Shown in pieces: positions 1 through 5,092 of a stretch of DNA of 5,092 nt; within the stretch, counting starts at the first letter, position 1; each line of letters starts with the position of its first letter. The translations under genes and the position numbers were made by a program. The notes beneath the pieces were generated by a model. The model saw nothing but the letters and a program-made list of their open reading frames with translations. It ran no database searches and had not been told where the DNA came from. The stretch lies in the NCBI GenBank assembly GCA_017427625.1, contig JAFRSL010000260.1:1-5092 (forward strand), written 5' to 3'. This DNA comes from Synergistaceae bacterium. Lineage in GTDB: Bacteria; Synergistota; Synergistia; Synergistales; Aminobacteriaceae.

Positions 1-350
1 ACGAGGAGTCCGCGCCCTGCTTTGCGTTCGATTGCGTCCCCGAAACTCTGCATGTTCCAGCTCGTTATGATGCTCCCCTTTTCGAGCTTCCGCGTCTGAA
101 TGTATATAGGGTTGTAGCCTGGCCTGTCCTCGATGATTATTCCCTGAATTGCTCCGGAACTTGTGCGGCGTTTGGCGTTCTTGAAGACCTCGTAGCCCAT
201 CCGTATCAGCAGATCCGTAACAAGCTGCTCAAAACCTGCGGGGGATAAATTGTTGACCCTCGCTAGAAGCTGGCTGACTAAGTTTGCATAGTCGGAAGCC
301 TCATCGTTATTGATGTTGAAATTCAATCCTGAACGTTCATTCATATTCAT
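1..350 (-). CDS. Mrr-type restriction endonuclease catalytic domain protein, probably inactive or divergent (C-terminus beyond window)
   Basis: I translated the minus strand from the ATG at 350; it stays open for 116 codons to the window edge. From residue 35 it reads like an Mrr catalytic domain (PF04471): LSPAGFEQLVTDLLIRMGYEV (residues 35-55) is the usual first helix, followed by SSGAIQGIIIEDRPG and IYIQTRK (82-88), then a helix around MQSFGDAIERKAGRGLLV. Mrr proteins cut DNA, often modified DNA, with a PD-(D/E)XK core of the form GDGGIDG...QAK. Here the Asp of GIDG is Gln69 and the Lys of QAK is Arg87, with a Lys next to it at 88. Activity is therefore doubtful. Only about 34 residues precede the domain, so the usual N-terminal winged-helix DNA-binding domain is absent, unless an extra domain lies beyond the edge. 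A weak GGTGG (354-358) precedes the start. Family assignment is fairly sure; function is inference. Confidence 0.8.
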   Translation of the reverse strand, partial: MNMNERSGLNFNINNDEASDYANLVSQLLARVNNLSPAGFEQLVTDLLIRMGYEVFKNAKRRTSSGAIQGIIIEDRPGYNPIYIQTRKLEKGSIITSWNMQSFGDAIERKAGRGLL

Positions 351-373
351 AATGCCACCGAAAATTTGGTGAT

Positions 374-381
374 ATTATAAT
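374..381. promoter_or_regulatory. Symmetric -10 element (ATTATAAT) shared by the two divergent nuclease genes
   Basis: This 8-bp perfect palindrome contains a consensus TATAAT on each strand: 376-381 on plus and 379-374 on minus. Minus-strand transcription would start near 367, giving a leader of about 17 nt with GGTGG as the ribosome site. Plus-strand transcription would start near 388, at the ATG at 387. No good -35 hexamer is visible at a 16-18 bp spacing for either direction. The call therefore rests on the -10 sequence and position alone. Confidence 0.4.
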
Positions 382-386
382 TGATT

Positions 387-1379
387 ATGAGCAATGTGTA
401 TTCACGTGAAAATTTTATTAGCATGTCGGCACTTGAGAAACTTGGCGGGGATTTCGCGGCTTTGGGATTCTTGTGGGTACTTCGGGAAATTCTCGGCGGA
501 AAATCTGAGGGTATCGTTGACCTTAAAGTCCTGGCATCATCATTGAGCATTGGCATGGGGGAAGTCTACAATTTCATCGGGCACCTTGAGGACTCGTTCG
601 TAATCTCAACAAACGCAGAGCCTGAAGGCAGACGCATCAAAATTCTCATGGGCCCTGAGACTAAGGAGGCAAGCGGATTCTCTCAGGACTGTGCGGACTT
701 CTTGACGGATTATCTCAGAAAGCACGGAATAATTCCCGGAAAATCATCGCATGAGCAGGATGATAACGCGATCCTACGAAAGACTGCCTTGAATTTGGGC
801 GATAACTTTGCGCTCCTCAAGGGATTCTATTCCACCGTGAAATCAACCTTGAATGACCGCCGCGAGTTCACATATTCGCTCAATGACAACAACATAATCC
901 TCAACAACACGAACCGAATTACCGGCTTTGCGAACGGATTGAACATTCTCGGATTCTTCTCGTCGTATGTCTACAAGAAATCGCCTCACAGGATTATAAC
1001 TGCTCAAGTTGCCGCCGTTCCTGAAGCTCACAGGTTCATCTCAGGAGGCTGGCTCGAAGAATGGGCGTATTGCCGTGCCGTCTCAGCAATCAACGAGCCA
1101 TATTCATATCTCAGGAATCTTAACGCGACTCTGCCGGAGAATGAGGTTTTCGAGTTCGACATCCTAATATGCAAGGGCGGAAAGATATTCTGGATTGAGG
1201 CGAAGACAGCGAGATATTCCGCCTATATTCCAAAATATTCACGGATTGCAGGACTGCTGGGACTTACTGCCAACAATGTTATTCTTGTCTCTCCCGATGC
1301 TCCTTCACGAGAGATTCAACAGGGCATAACATGCTGTAACCTTGAGTGCTTTCCTGAAGTTATAGCTTCTTGTATGTGA
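387..1379 (+). CDS. Winged-helix protein with C-terminal PD-(D/E)XK nuclease domain, similar to the nuclease half of Card1/Can2 (DUF1887-like)
   Basis: Start is ATG 387 (330 aa); an in-frame TTG at 381 would add two residues but lies inside the predicted -10. Residues below count from the TTG. About 20-90 look like a winged helix (FLWVLREIL, a KVLASSLSIGMGEVYNFIGHLE recognition segment and a short basic wing, GRRIKIL). About 100-215 form an unrecognised, mostly helical middle domain. The C-terminus has a PD-(D/E)XK core: GGWLEEW (222-228), FEFDILI with Asp260, FWIEAKT with Glu273 and Lys275, then NVILVSPDA. This order resembles the nuclease domain of Card1/Can2, which cut nucleic acid after binding cyclic oligoadenylate, but no CARF Rossmann domain is visible. 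All expected catalytic residues are present, so it is probably an active nuclease. It is divergent from the Mrr-like gene, and its 3' end overlaps cobU by 20 bp. A defence role is inference; a repair role is possible. Confidence 0.7.
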   Translation: MSNVYSRENFISMSALEKLGGDFAALGFLWVLREILGGKSEGIVDLKVLASSLSIGMGEVYNFIGHLEDSFVISTNAEPEGRRIKILMGPETKEASGFSQDCADFLTDYLRKHGIIPGKSSHEQDDNAILRKTALNLGDNFALLKGFYSTVKSTLNDRREFTYSLNDNNIILNNTNRITGFANGLNILGFFSSYVYKKSPHRIITAQVAAVPEAHRFISGGWLEEWAYCRAVSAINEPYSYLRNLNATLPENEVFEFDILICKGGKIFWIEAKTARYSAYIPKYSRIAGLLGLTANNVILVSPDAPSREIQQGITCCNLECFPEVIASCM

Positions 1380-1887
1380 TGGGCATTCCCGCGAAAAACT
1401 CCGTAACCTCGTCAGCAGCCTCAGCGATTTTCACAGTGAGTTCAGCGAGTGCCTTGACGTATTCCTCAGTGAGAGCATCATAACCTCCGCCGTCCGAAAA
1501 TATATCGTCAACAACAATCACAACGTCCCTCACTCGTCCTAGCAACGCCGTAAAGTCCGCGAATATCTCCCTCACAACATGGCCGGAGGGCTTTAACCCT
1601 TCCCCGTCAGCAAACATCACATTTGCCGTCCACGCCGTAAGACTTTCAACCATAACACTCGAACCCTCAGGAATTTCCGCGCCCGATAAATTCATCGTCC
1701 TCTCAACCGTCAGGAAACCCCTTCCCGCTCTCATGGCCTGATGATTTCTCACTCTCTCCCTCATTTCCTCATCATTAACCTGAGACATTGCAGCGTAGAT
1801 TTTGGGCTTCCCTGAGAGTTCCGACAGCCTCTCTTCAGCGTAACGGCTCTTTCCGCTTCCTGCTTGACCGAAAATCAATATCAACAT
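1360..1887 (-). CDS. cobU: Divergent bifunctional adenosylcobinamide kinase / adenosylcobinamide-phosphate guanylyltransferase
   Basis: CobU phosphorylates adenosylcobinamide and then transfers GMP to it, attaching the lower-ligand precursor arm in late coenzyme B12 synthesis and salvage in the cytoplasm. The 175 aa are close to normal family length. Seen: P-loop GQAGSGKS (7-14); YAAMSQVNDEEMRERVRNH (31-49) matching the family YIAT...D.EM..R...H segment, with His49 at the position of the GMP-accepting His; R53 and TVE (60-62); VESLTAWTANV (80-90) for the V.CLT.W..N motif; and the ending EAADEVTEFFAGMPITYK. Odd: the usual VSNEVG.GIVP segment reads VVDDIFSDGGGYD (125-137), and the following R.FRD..G..NQ residues are not kept, so activity may be altered. 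No other cobalamin gene is in the window. No Shine-Dalgarno is near the ATG and a TATTAT lies 6 nt upstream, suggesting a leaderless message. The stop at 1360-1362 overlaps the convergent nuclease gene. Confidence 0.85.
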   Translation of the reverse strand: MLILIFGQAGSGKSRYAEERLSELSGKPKIYAAMSQVNDEEMRERVRNHQAMRAGRGFLTVERTMNLSGAEIPEGSSVMVESLTAWTANVMFADGEGLKPSGHVVREIFADFTALLGRVRDVVIVVDDIFSDGGGYDALTEEYVKALAELTVKIAEAADEVTEFFAGMPITYKKL

Positions 1888-1901
1888 TCTGCTATAATAG
1901 C
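1888..1901. promoter_or_regulatory. Divergent cobU / metal-importer promoter with dyad GCTATAATAGC
   Basis: An 11-bp perfect inverted repeat (1891-1901, GCTAT-A-ATAGC) carries a plus-strand extended -10, TGCTATAAT (1890-1898), for the metal-uptake operon. It also carries a minus-strand TATTAT (1899-1894) for cobU. The extended TGN may make up for the absence of a correctly spaced -35; the TTGACC at 1864-1869 is 23 bp away, which is too far. The dyad could also serve as an operator. It does not match the Zur or MntR sites I know. Confidence 0.5.
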
Positions 1902-1916
1902 CTAAAATTTTTCTTC

Positions 1917-1920
1917 AGGG
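1917..1920 (+). promoter_or_regulatory. Ribosome binding site of the metal-binding protein gene
   Basis: AGGG lies 7 nt upstream of the ATG at 1928, in the roughly 23-nt leader expected from the extended -10 at 1890-1898. It supports the chosen start. Confidence 0.6.
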
Positions 1921-1927
1921 TAAGTTA

Positions 1928-2752
1928 ATGAAACTCAGAACGATTATATTTCTCGCATTATTCTCACTCACAGCTTCCGAAGCCTCAGCTCGGCTCTCCG
2001 TAATGTGCAGCTTGTTCCCAGTTTATGACTTCGCTAGGCAGATTTCGGGGACTGTTGCTGACGTTAGCCTCTTGCTTCCGCCGGGCGTTGAACCTCACGA
2101 ATATGAGCCATCACCGCGCGACATAAAGGCTCTCAATGATGCTGACATCTTCATATTCACGGGCGCAGGAATGGAGCATTGGGCGGAGAAAATCTCACAG
2201 TCCCTCACGCACACACGCATAATTGACGCATCGCATGGCATTGCCACAGTGAGCAATGACCCTCATATATGGCTCGACCTCTCATTGGCTCAGGAAATGG
2301 CACGGAACATTTCAGCCGGACTTTCTGAGGCTGACCCAGAAAACTCTGAGACTTACGCCCGTAATGCTGAGGAACTTTGCGCGAGTCTAGGTGAACTTGA
2401 CGGGAAATTCATGGCCATGAGGAAGGACAAAGCTCTCATATTTGCGGGAGAGTTCTCGGCCGGATACTTCGTGAGGCGTTACGGCTTCGATCACGTCAGC
2501 GCATATGACGGCGAGAATGAGCCTTCAGTCCGGAGAATGGCGGAAGTCATCAAGTACATCAACGAACACAAGGCTCGCTATATTTTCGCGGACATTGGCG
2601 GAATCTCGCAGGTTACGCAGGCAATTAGTGAGCAGTCCGGCGCAGAGATTCTTACATTTGGGACGGGCCATGTCGTTGGGAATGAGGGTATAACATTTTT
2701 ACAGATGATGAATGACAACTACAAGAATGTTTCAGAGGCAATGAATGACTGA
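1928..2752 (+). CDS. znuA: Periplasmic metal-binding protein of a Znu/Mnt-type ABC importer (zinc or manganese)
   Basis: Cluster A-I solute-binding protein (ZnuA/TroA/PsaA family) that captures a divalent metal in the periplasm and hands it to the permease. Its 274 aa begin with a signal peptide (MKLRT, then a hydrophobic stretch, cleavage probably after ASA at 21). There is no lipobox Cys, so it should be soluble and periplasmic. Family landmarks: LFPVYDFARQI, PPGVEPHEYEPSPRDI with His57, FIFTGAGMEHW, NDPHIWLDL with His113, YFVRRYGF (180-187), and TFGTGHVVGNEGITFLQMM with His248. At the third ligand position, where zinc-type proteins have His, the sequence is FAGEFSAGYF with Glu175, as in the manganese protein PsaA. 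The fourth position appears to be His rather than Asp. The His-rich loop of ZnuA is missing. First gene of the operon, overlapping the ATPase gene by 8 nt. Metal preference is open. Confidence 0.9.
   Translation: MKLRTIIFLALFSLTASEASARLSVMCSLFPVYDFARQISGTVADVSLLLPPGVEPHEYEPSPRDIKALNDADIFIFTGAGMEHWAEKISQSLTHTRIIDASHGIATVSNDPHIWLDLSLAQEMARNISAGLSEADPENSETYARNAEELCASLGELDGKFMAMRKDKALIFAGEFSAGYFVRRYGFDHVSAYDGENEPSVRRMAEVIKYINEHKARYIFADIGGISQVTQAISEQSGAEILTFGTGHVVGNEGITFLQMMNDNYKNVSEAMND
2735..2738 (+). promoter_or_regulatory. Ribosome binding site of the ATPase gene, inside the upstream coding sequence
   Basis: GAGG sits 6 nt before the ATG at 2745 and lies within the last codons of the binding-protein gene. 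It fixes the start used and indicates translational coupling. Confidence 0.55.
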
Positions 2753-3377
2753 GAGATTACGGATTAAAGACGCGGTGATAAAGTACGGCGACAATCCTGC
2801 TGTGAACGGCGTATCACTCACGGCGGGCGCGGGCGAGATGATATTCATCACAGGCGCGAACGGTTCAGGAAAATCAACGCTCACCAAAGGAATCGCAGGT
2901 CTCCTCCCATTGTCATCAGGCACTCTCGTCAGGACTCCTAGAATGTCATACGTCCCGCAATACGAGGAGGCTGACCGTGATTTTCCGGCGAGGGCAGGCG
3001 AGATTGTACTCACTGGTACGCAGAGGCCGGGAAAATTATTCCACACTCGCAATGACCGCAATCAGGCAGAATCGGCCATGAATGCACTCGGAATTTATGA
3101 CCTCGCCGACAGAGAGATTCGTACACTTTCGGGCGGGCAGTTGAGGAGGGTATTCCTTGCGCGGGCGATATGTGGTAAACCGGAATTATTGCTGCTCGAT
3201 GAACCTTGCGCGGGGCTTGACGCTCACAGCCACGAGGTATTGTTCTCGATACTTCGGGGAATGATGTCGGAAGGCTGCGCGGTCGTAATGGTTACGCACG
3301 ACATCTCGGACATCGACGGTATCCCAGAGGGCCGAGTAATACGAATTTCAGGCGGGAGGATTGCAGGATATGAGTGA
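2745..3377 (+). CDS. znuC: Metal ABC importer ATP-binding subunit (ZnuC/MntB-type)
   Basis: This cytoplasmic ATPase pairs with the membrane permease and powers metal import. The 210-aa protein has every ABC landmark in order: Walker A GANGSGKST (37-45), Q-loop Gln72 in YVPQYEEAD, signature LSGGQ (128-132) followed by LRRVFLARAI, Walker B LLLLDEP (148-154), D-loop AGLDA (156-160) and switch His185 in VMVTHD. The YVPQ.....FP..A.EIVLTG stretch (69-91) is typical of the zinc/manganese ABC branch. It is somewhat shorter than E. coli ZnuC and ends soon after the H-loop, with no extra C-terminal regulatory segment. It overlaps the genes on either side by 8 nt each. All residues needed for ATP hydrolysis are present, so it should be active. 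Confidence 0.95.
   Translation: MTERLRIKDAVIKYGDNPAVNGVSLTAGAGEMIFITGANGSGKSTLTKGIAGLLPLSSGTLVRTPRMSYVPQYEEADRDFPARAGEIVLTGTQRPGKLFHTRNDRNQAESAMNALGIYDLADREIRTLSGGQLRRVFLARAICGKPELLLLDEPCAGLDAHSHEVLFSILRGMMSEGCAVVMVTHDISDIDGIPEGRVIRISGGRIAGYE
3354..3360 (+). promoter_or_regulatory. Ribosome binding site that decides the permease start
   Basis: GGGAGGA is a strong Shine-Dalgarno. It directly abuts an in-frame TTG at 3361, which is too close to be used, but stands 9 nt before the ATG at 3370. The ATG is therefore the better start. Confidence 0.65.
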
Positions 3378-4179
3378 GGTCATCGAGTTATTGTCGTATC
3401 CTTTTGCTTACAGGGCATTGATTGCAGGCTCTCTAATCTCCGTTTGCGCTTCAGTCTTGGGGGTAATCCTCGTCTTGAAACACTACTCGCTGATCGGTCA
3501 TGGCCTCTCGGAAATCGGATTTGCGTCGCTCTCCCTATCGTCAGCTCTCAGCGTTCAGCCAATGTACATAGCCGCACCGTCGGTCATAACAGCGTCATTC
3601 GTGATAATGTACGTCAGCCGAAAGTACAGGACATCGGGCGACACAGCAATAGCCATAGCATCATCAGCAGCACTCGCTCTAGGCATCGTAATATCCTCAG
3701 TTTCAGGGACTGCCTCAAATATGAGTTCGTATCTTTTCGGGAGCGTTCTTGCGGTTAGTGAGGCGGATTTGGTAGTTGCCGTGATATTGTCGGTGATAGT
3801 GATTGCGTCGTTCATATTGCTGTATAATCGCTTATTCCTCATAACGTACAGCGAGGATTACGCGCGTTCACTCGGAATTAACACGGCCATGTACCAGCTC
3901 ATAGTCTCAATATTGACGGCACTTGTCGTTGTTGCGGGAATGAGAATTACAGGGACGCTCCTGATTTCGGGAGTGATAATCCTTCCTGCTGTTTCGGCAA
4001 AAATCGTTGCCAGGGGATTTCGTTCACTGGTCATAATTTCGGGGATAGTCTCGTTCGTCGCGTTCATATTGGGGCTGATTATGTCGTTCGTCATCAACAT
4101 TCCAGCGGGCGCGGTCGTAATCCTCTCAAACGTAGCGATACTGATTCTCATGAAGATATTTGCGGGGGCGAAGTCATGA
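3370..4179 (+). CDS. znuB: Metal ABC importer permease, ABC-3 family (ZnuB/MntC-type)
   Basis: Inner-membrane subunit that forms the metal channel. Its 269 aa are highly hydrophobic, with roughly seven or eight membrane segments (about 15-36, 50-63, 66-82, 92-110, 133-153, 173-200, 220-240 and 244-264). Family landmarks: LKHYSLIGHGLSEIGFASL (36-54), GDTAIAIASSAALALGIVI (90-108), SSYLFGSVLAVSEADL (119-134), and GMRITGTLLISGVIILPAVSAKIV (190-213), the coupling region usually written GxLLVxALLIxPAATA. In homologues the first motif reads GDGLSH or GDALSH; here the Asp is His44 and the His is Glu48. In the manganese permease PsaB that Asp/His pair is, as I recall, the metal site in the channel. 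The swap could therefore change specificity. It overlaps the ATPase gene by 8 nt and the next gene by 4 nt. Confidence 0.92.
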   Translation: MSEVIELLSYPFAYRALIAGSLISVCASVLGVILVLKHYSLIGHGLSEIGFASLSLSSALSVQPMYIAAPSVITASFVIMYVSRKYRTSGDTAIAIASSAALALGIVISSVSGTASNMSSYLFGSVLAVSEADLVVAVILSVIVIASFILLYNRLFLITYSEDYARSLGINTAMYQLIVSILTALVVVAGMRITGTLLISGVIILPAVSAKIVARGFRSLVIISGIVSFVAFILGLIMSFVINIPAGAVVILSNVAILILMKIFAGAKS

Positions 4180-4715
4180 CTGGCAAGGGACATCGAATGT
4201 CGACATTTGCGTTTGTTCTTGGGACTACAGGCTCACCGCTTGCCGCGACGTTCAGCTTCTTGGGCAGTACGTTCCCTGATTCGTCGGAGTACATAATCTT
4301 CGGCAAAAGGCGAAACAGGTATCACAGGCGTTACACACACTGGTTCATTCCTTGGCTTGCTATGGCATATGCTTGCTTTTCGCGTTCAGGCTGGATCGTC
4401 CCGAGATTGTCGGTCTTGGTTGACGGGAGGAACGCTCATTATGATGTGTGGTCATGCGCTGGGTTCTGGCTCATGGGGTGCGTGTTGCACATTCTCGAAG
4501 ATGCTTGGTGCGGTACTGTGCCGTTCTTGCTCCCTTGGAAGAGAAGCGTCGGAATGCACGTCTTCCACATGGCCAAGAAAGCCGGTGAAATGAGCAGGGG
4601 TGAGAAGAATTTTGTCCTCTGCTGTGCGGGAATATCACTGATTGCGTTCATGTTCAGGACGTTCACGCTTAGGAGCTTTGCGGATTTTCTGATTGCATTA
4701 TGGAGGGCGATATGA
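4176..4715 (+). CDS. YdjM-like membrane-bound putative metal-dependent hydrolase (DUF457, PF04307)
   Basis: The family is named for a predicted metal-dependent hydrolase activity, but its biochemical role is poorly known; E. coli YdjM is an inner-membrane protein of the LexA regulon. The 179-aa protein shows MTGKGHRMST with His6, then FLGSTFPDSSEYI (28-40) for the family G..LPD motif with Asp35, a basic patch, YHRRYTHW (49-56) for the HRGiTHS motif with His50 and His55, and a helix with GCVLHILEDAWCGTVPFLLP (101-120) holding His105 and Asp109. Hydrophobic stretches occur near 52-68, 92-108 and 146-160. The ATG at 4176 is chosen over the one at 4197, although AAGGGA precedes the latter, because GKGHR belongs to the conserved N-terminus. 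It overlaps the genes on both sides by 4 nt, so it is translated with the metal importer. Its substrate is unknown. Confidence 0.75.
   Translation: MTGKGHRMSTFAFVLGTTGSPLAATFSFLGSTFPDSSEYIIFGKRRNRYHRRYTHWFIPWLAMAYACFSRSGWIVPRLSVLVDGRNAHYDVWSCAGFWLMGCVLHILEDAWCGTVPFLLPWKRSVGMHVFHMAKKAGEMSRGEKNFVLCCAGISLIAFMFRTFTLRSFADFLIALWRAI
4702..4706 (+). promoter_or_regulatory. Ribosome binding site of the PHP phosphoesterase gene
   Basis: GGAGG lies 5 nt before the ATG at 4712 and 8 nt before a second in-frame ATG at 4715. Both starts are possible and differ by one residue. Confidence 0.55.
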
Positions 4716-5092
4716 TGAAGTGCGACTATCATGTTCACAGCTATTACAGCGATGACAGCAATATGCCGATGGAACGGCAGATTTTGCAGGCAATTTCACT
4801 CGGTCTTGACGAGATCTGCTTCACTGAACACGTCGATTACGGCATAAAGTTCGACCGTGATGACCCGTCATATCGCGGCCATGAATTTAACGCCGACTAC
4901 CCTGAATACTTCGCGGAACTCGAATACTTGAGGGAAAAATACGCGGACAACATTACAATCCGTGCGGGGCTTGAGTTTGGGGTTCAGTCTCATACAGCAG
5001 GACAGTTTGAGGCACTCTATGAGCGTTACCGTGAGAAGCTGGACTTTGTGCTTTTGAGCATTCATCAGGTCAACAACCTTGAGTTCTGGACG
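4712..5092 (+). CDS. PHP-domain phosphoesterase, HisJ-type histidinol-phosphatase family (C-terminus beyond window)
   Basis: I translated it from the ATG at 4712; it stays open for 127 codons to the window edge. HisJ-type enzymes remove phosphate from histidinol phosphate in histidine synthesis, using a cluster of metal ions. Seen: DYHVHSYYSDDS (5-16) with the HxH pair His7 and His9 and Asp14; a helix and LGLDEICFTEHVDYG (30-44) with Glu39 and His40; IRAGLEFGVQ (83-92) with Glu88; and DFVLLSIHQVNNLEFW (111-126) with His118. These are the first metal ligands of the PHP fold in the right order and spacing, so the visible part looks intact. The rest (about half of the expected length) is missing. 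It overlaps the YdjM-like gene by 4 nt. No other histidine gene is in view, so a different phosphoester substrate cannot be ruled out. Confidence 0.85.
   Translation, partial: MMKCDYHVHSYYSDDSNMPMERQILQAISLGLDEICFTEHVDYGIKFDRDDPSYRGHEFNADYPEYFAELEYLREKYADNITIRAGLEFGVQSHTAGQFEALYERYREKLDFVLLSIHQVNNLEFWT

Noticed and set aside
1..1379. Direct link to a type III CRISPR system
   Set aside because: The nuclease resembles Card1/Can2 only in its C-terminus. No CARF domain, cas gene or repeat array is in the window.
1381..1390. GGGCATTCCC hairpin as a terminator between the convergent genes
   Set aside because: Only three base pairs of stem and no T-run on either side.
1864..1898. TTGACC (1864-1869) plus TATAAT (1893-1898) as a standard promoter
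   Set aside because: The spacer is 23 bp, well outside 16-18 bp. The TGC in front of TATAAT makes an extended -10 more likely.
1888..1927. Cobalamin riboswitch for cobU
   Set aside because: Only 40 bp separate cobU from the divergent operon, far too little for a B12 riboswitch, and no B12-box-like sequence is seen.
1888..1927. Zur or MntR operator before the metal operon
   Set aside because: The only dyad, GCTATAATAGC, does not resemble the longer Zur or MntR consensus sites I know. It is kept only as an unassigned dyad.
3858..4193. Minus-strand open frame opposite the permease gene
   Set aside because: It lies antisense to a clearly recognised permease, has no family features and no ribosome site. 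It is best explained as a by-product of the permease codon pattern.
4439..4738. Minus-strand open frame opposite the YdjM-like gene
   Set aside because: It is antisense to a gene with conserved family motifs, spans the junction with the next gene and shows no recognisable domain.

Overview
The window is almost entirely coding, on both strands, with two short divergent promoter regions (about 36 and 40 bp). No RNA gene, insertion sequence, long repeat or CRISPR array is visible. The organism cannot be fixed from this stretch. It has mid-range base composition, compact operons, a periplasmic binding protein with a signal peptide but no lipobox (suggesting a diderm), and a metal importer that looks to me like those of Firmicutes and Synergistota. 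An uncultured gut-type Synergistota or similar anaerobe is a low-confidence guess.

Left end (1-1379): two divergent nuclease-fold genes. The minus-strand gene, cut by the window edge, is an Mrr-type restriction endonuclease domain in which the catalytic Asp and Lys positions appear to be Gln and Arg. The plus-strand gene encodes a winged-helix protein with a C-terminal PD-(D/E)XK nuclease core (GGWLEEW...D...EAK). Its C-terminus resembles the nuclease half of the CARF effectors Card1/Can2 (DUF1887), but no CARF domain can be seen. This pair is the best candidate here for an uncharacterised, defence-like system.

Middle (1360-1927): a lone, divergent cobU (cobinamide kinase/guanylyltransferase) lies tail-to-tail with the nuclease gene, overlapping it by 20 bp. 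It is head-to-head with the metal-uptake operon across an 11-bp dyad that contains both predicted -10 elements.

Right side (1928-5092): a tightly packed five-gene plus-strand operon with overlaps of 8, 8, 4 and 4 nt. It encodes a metal-binding protein, an ABC ATPase and an ABC-3 permease (a Znu/Mnt-type importer), then a YdjM-like membrane protein (DUF457/PF04307) and the start of a HisJ-family PHP phosphoesterase. Metal-ligand positions differ from the zinc-type pattern in both the binding protein (H, H, E, H) and the permease (H-x3-E where homologues have D-x3-H). The metal carried is therefore uncertain. The two downstream proteins belong to families regarded as metal-dependent, which fits co-expression with a metal importer.
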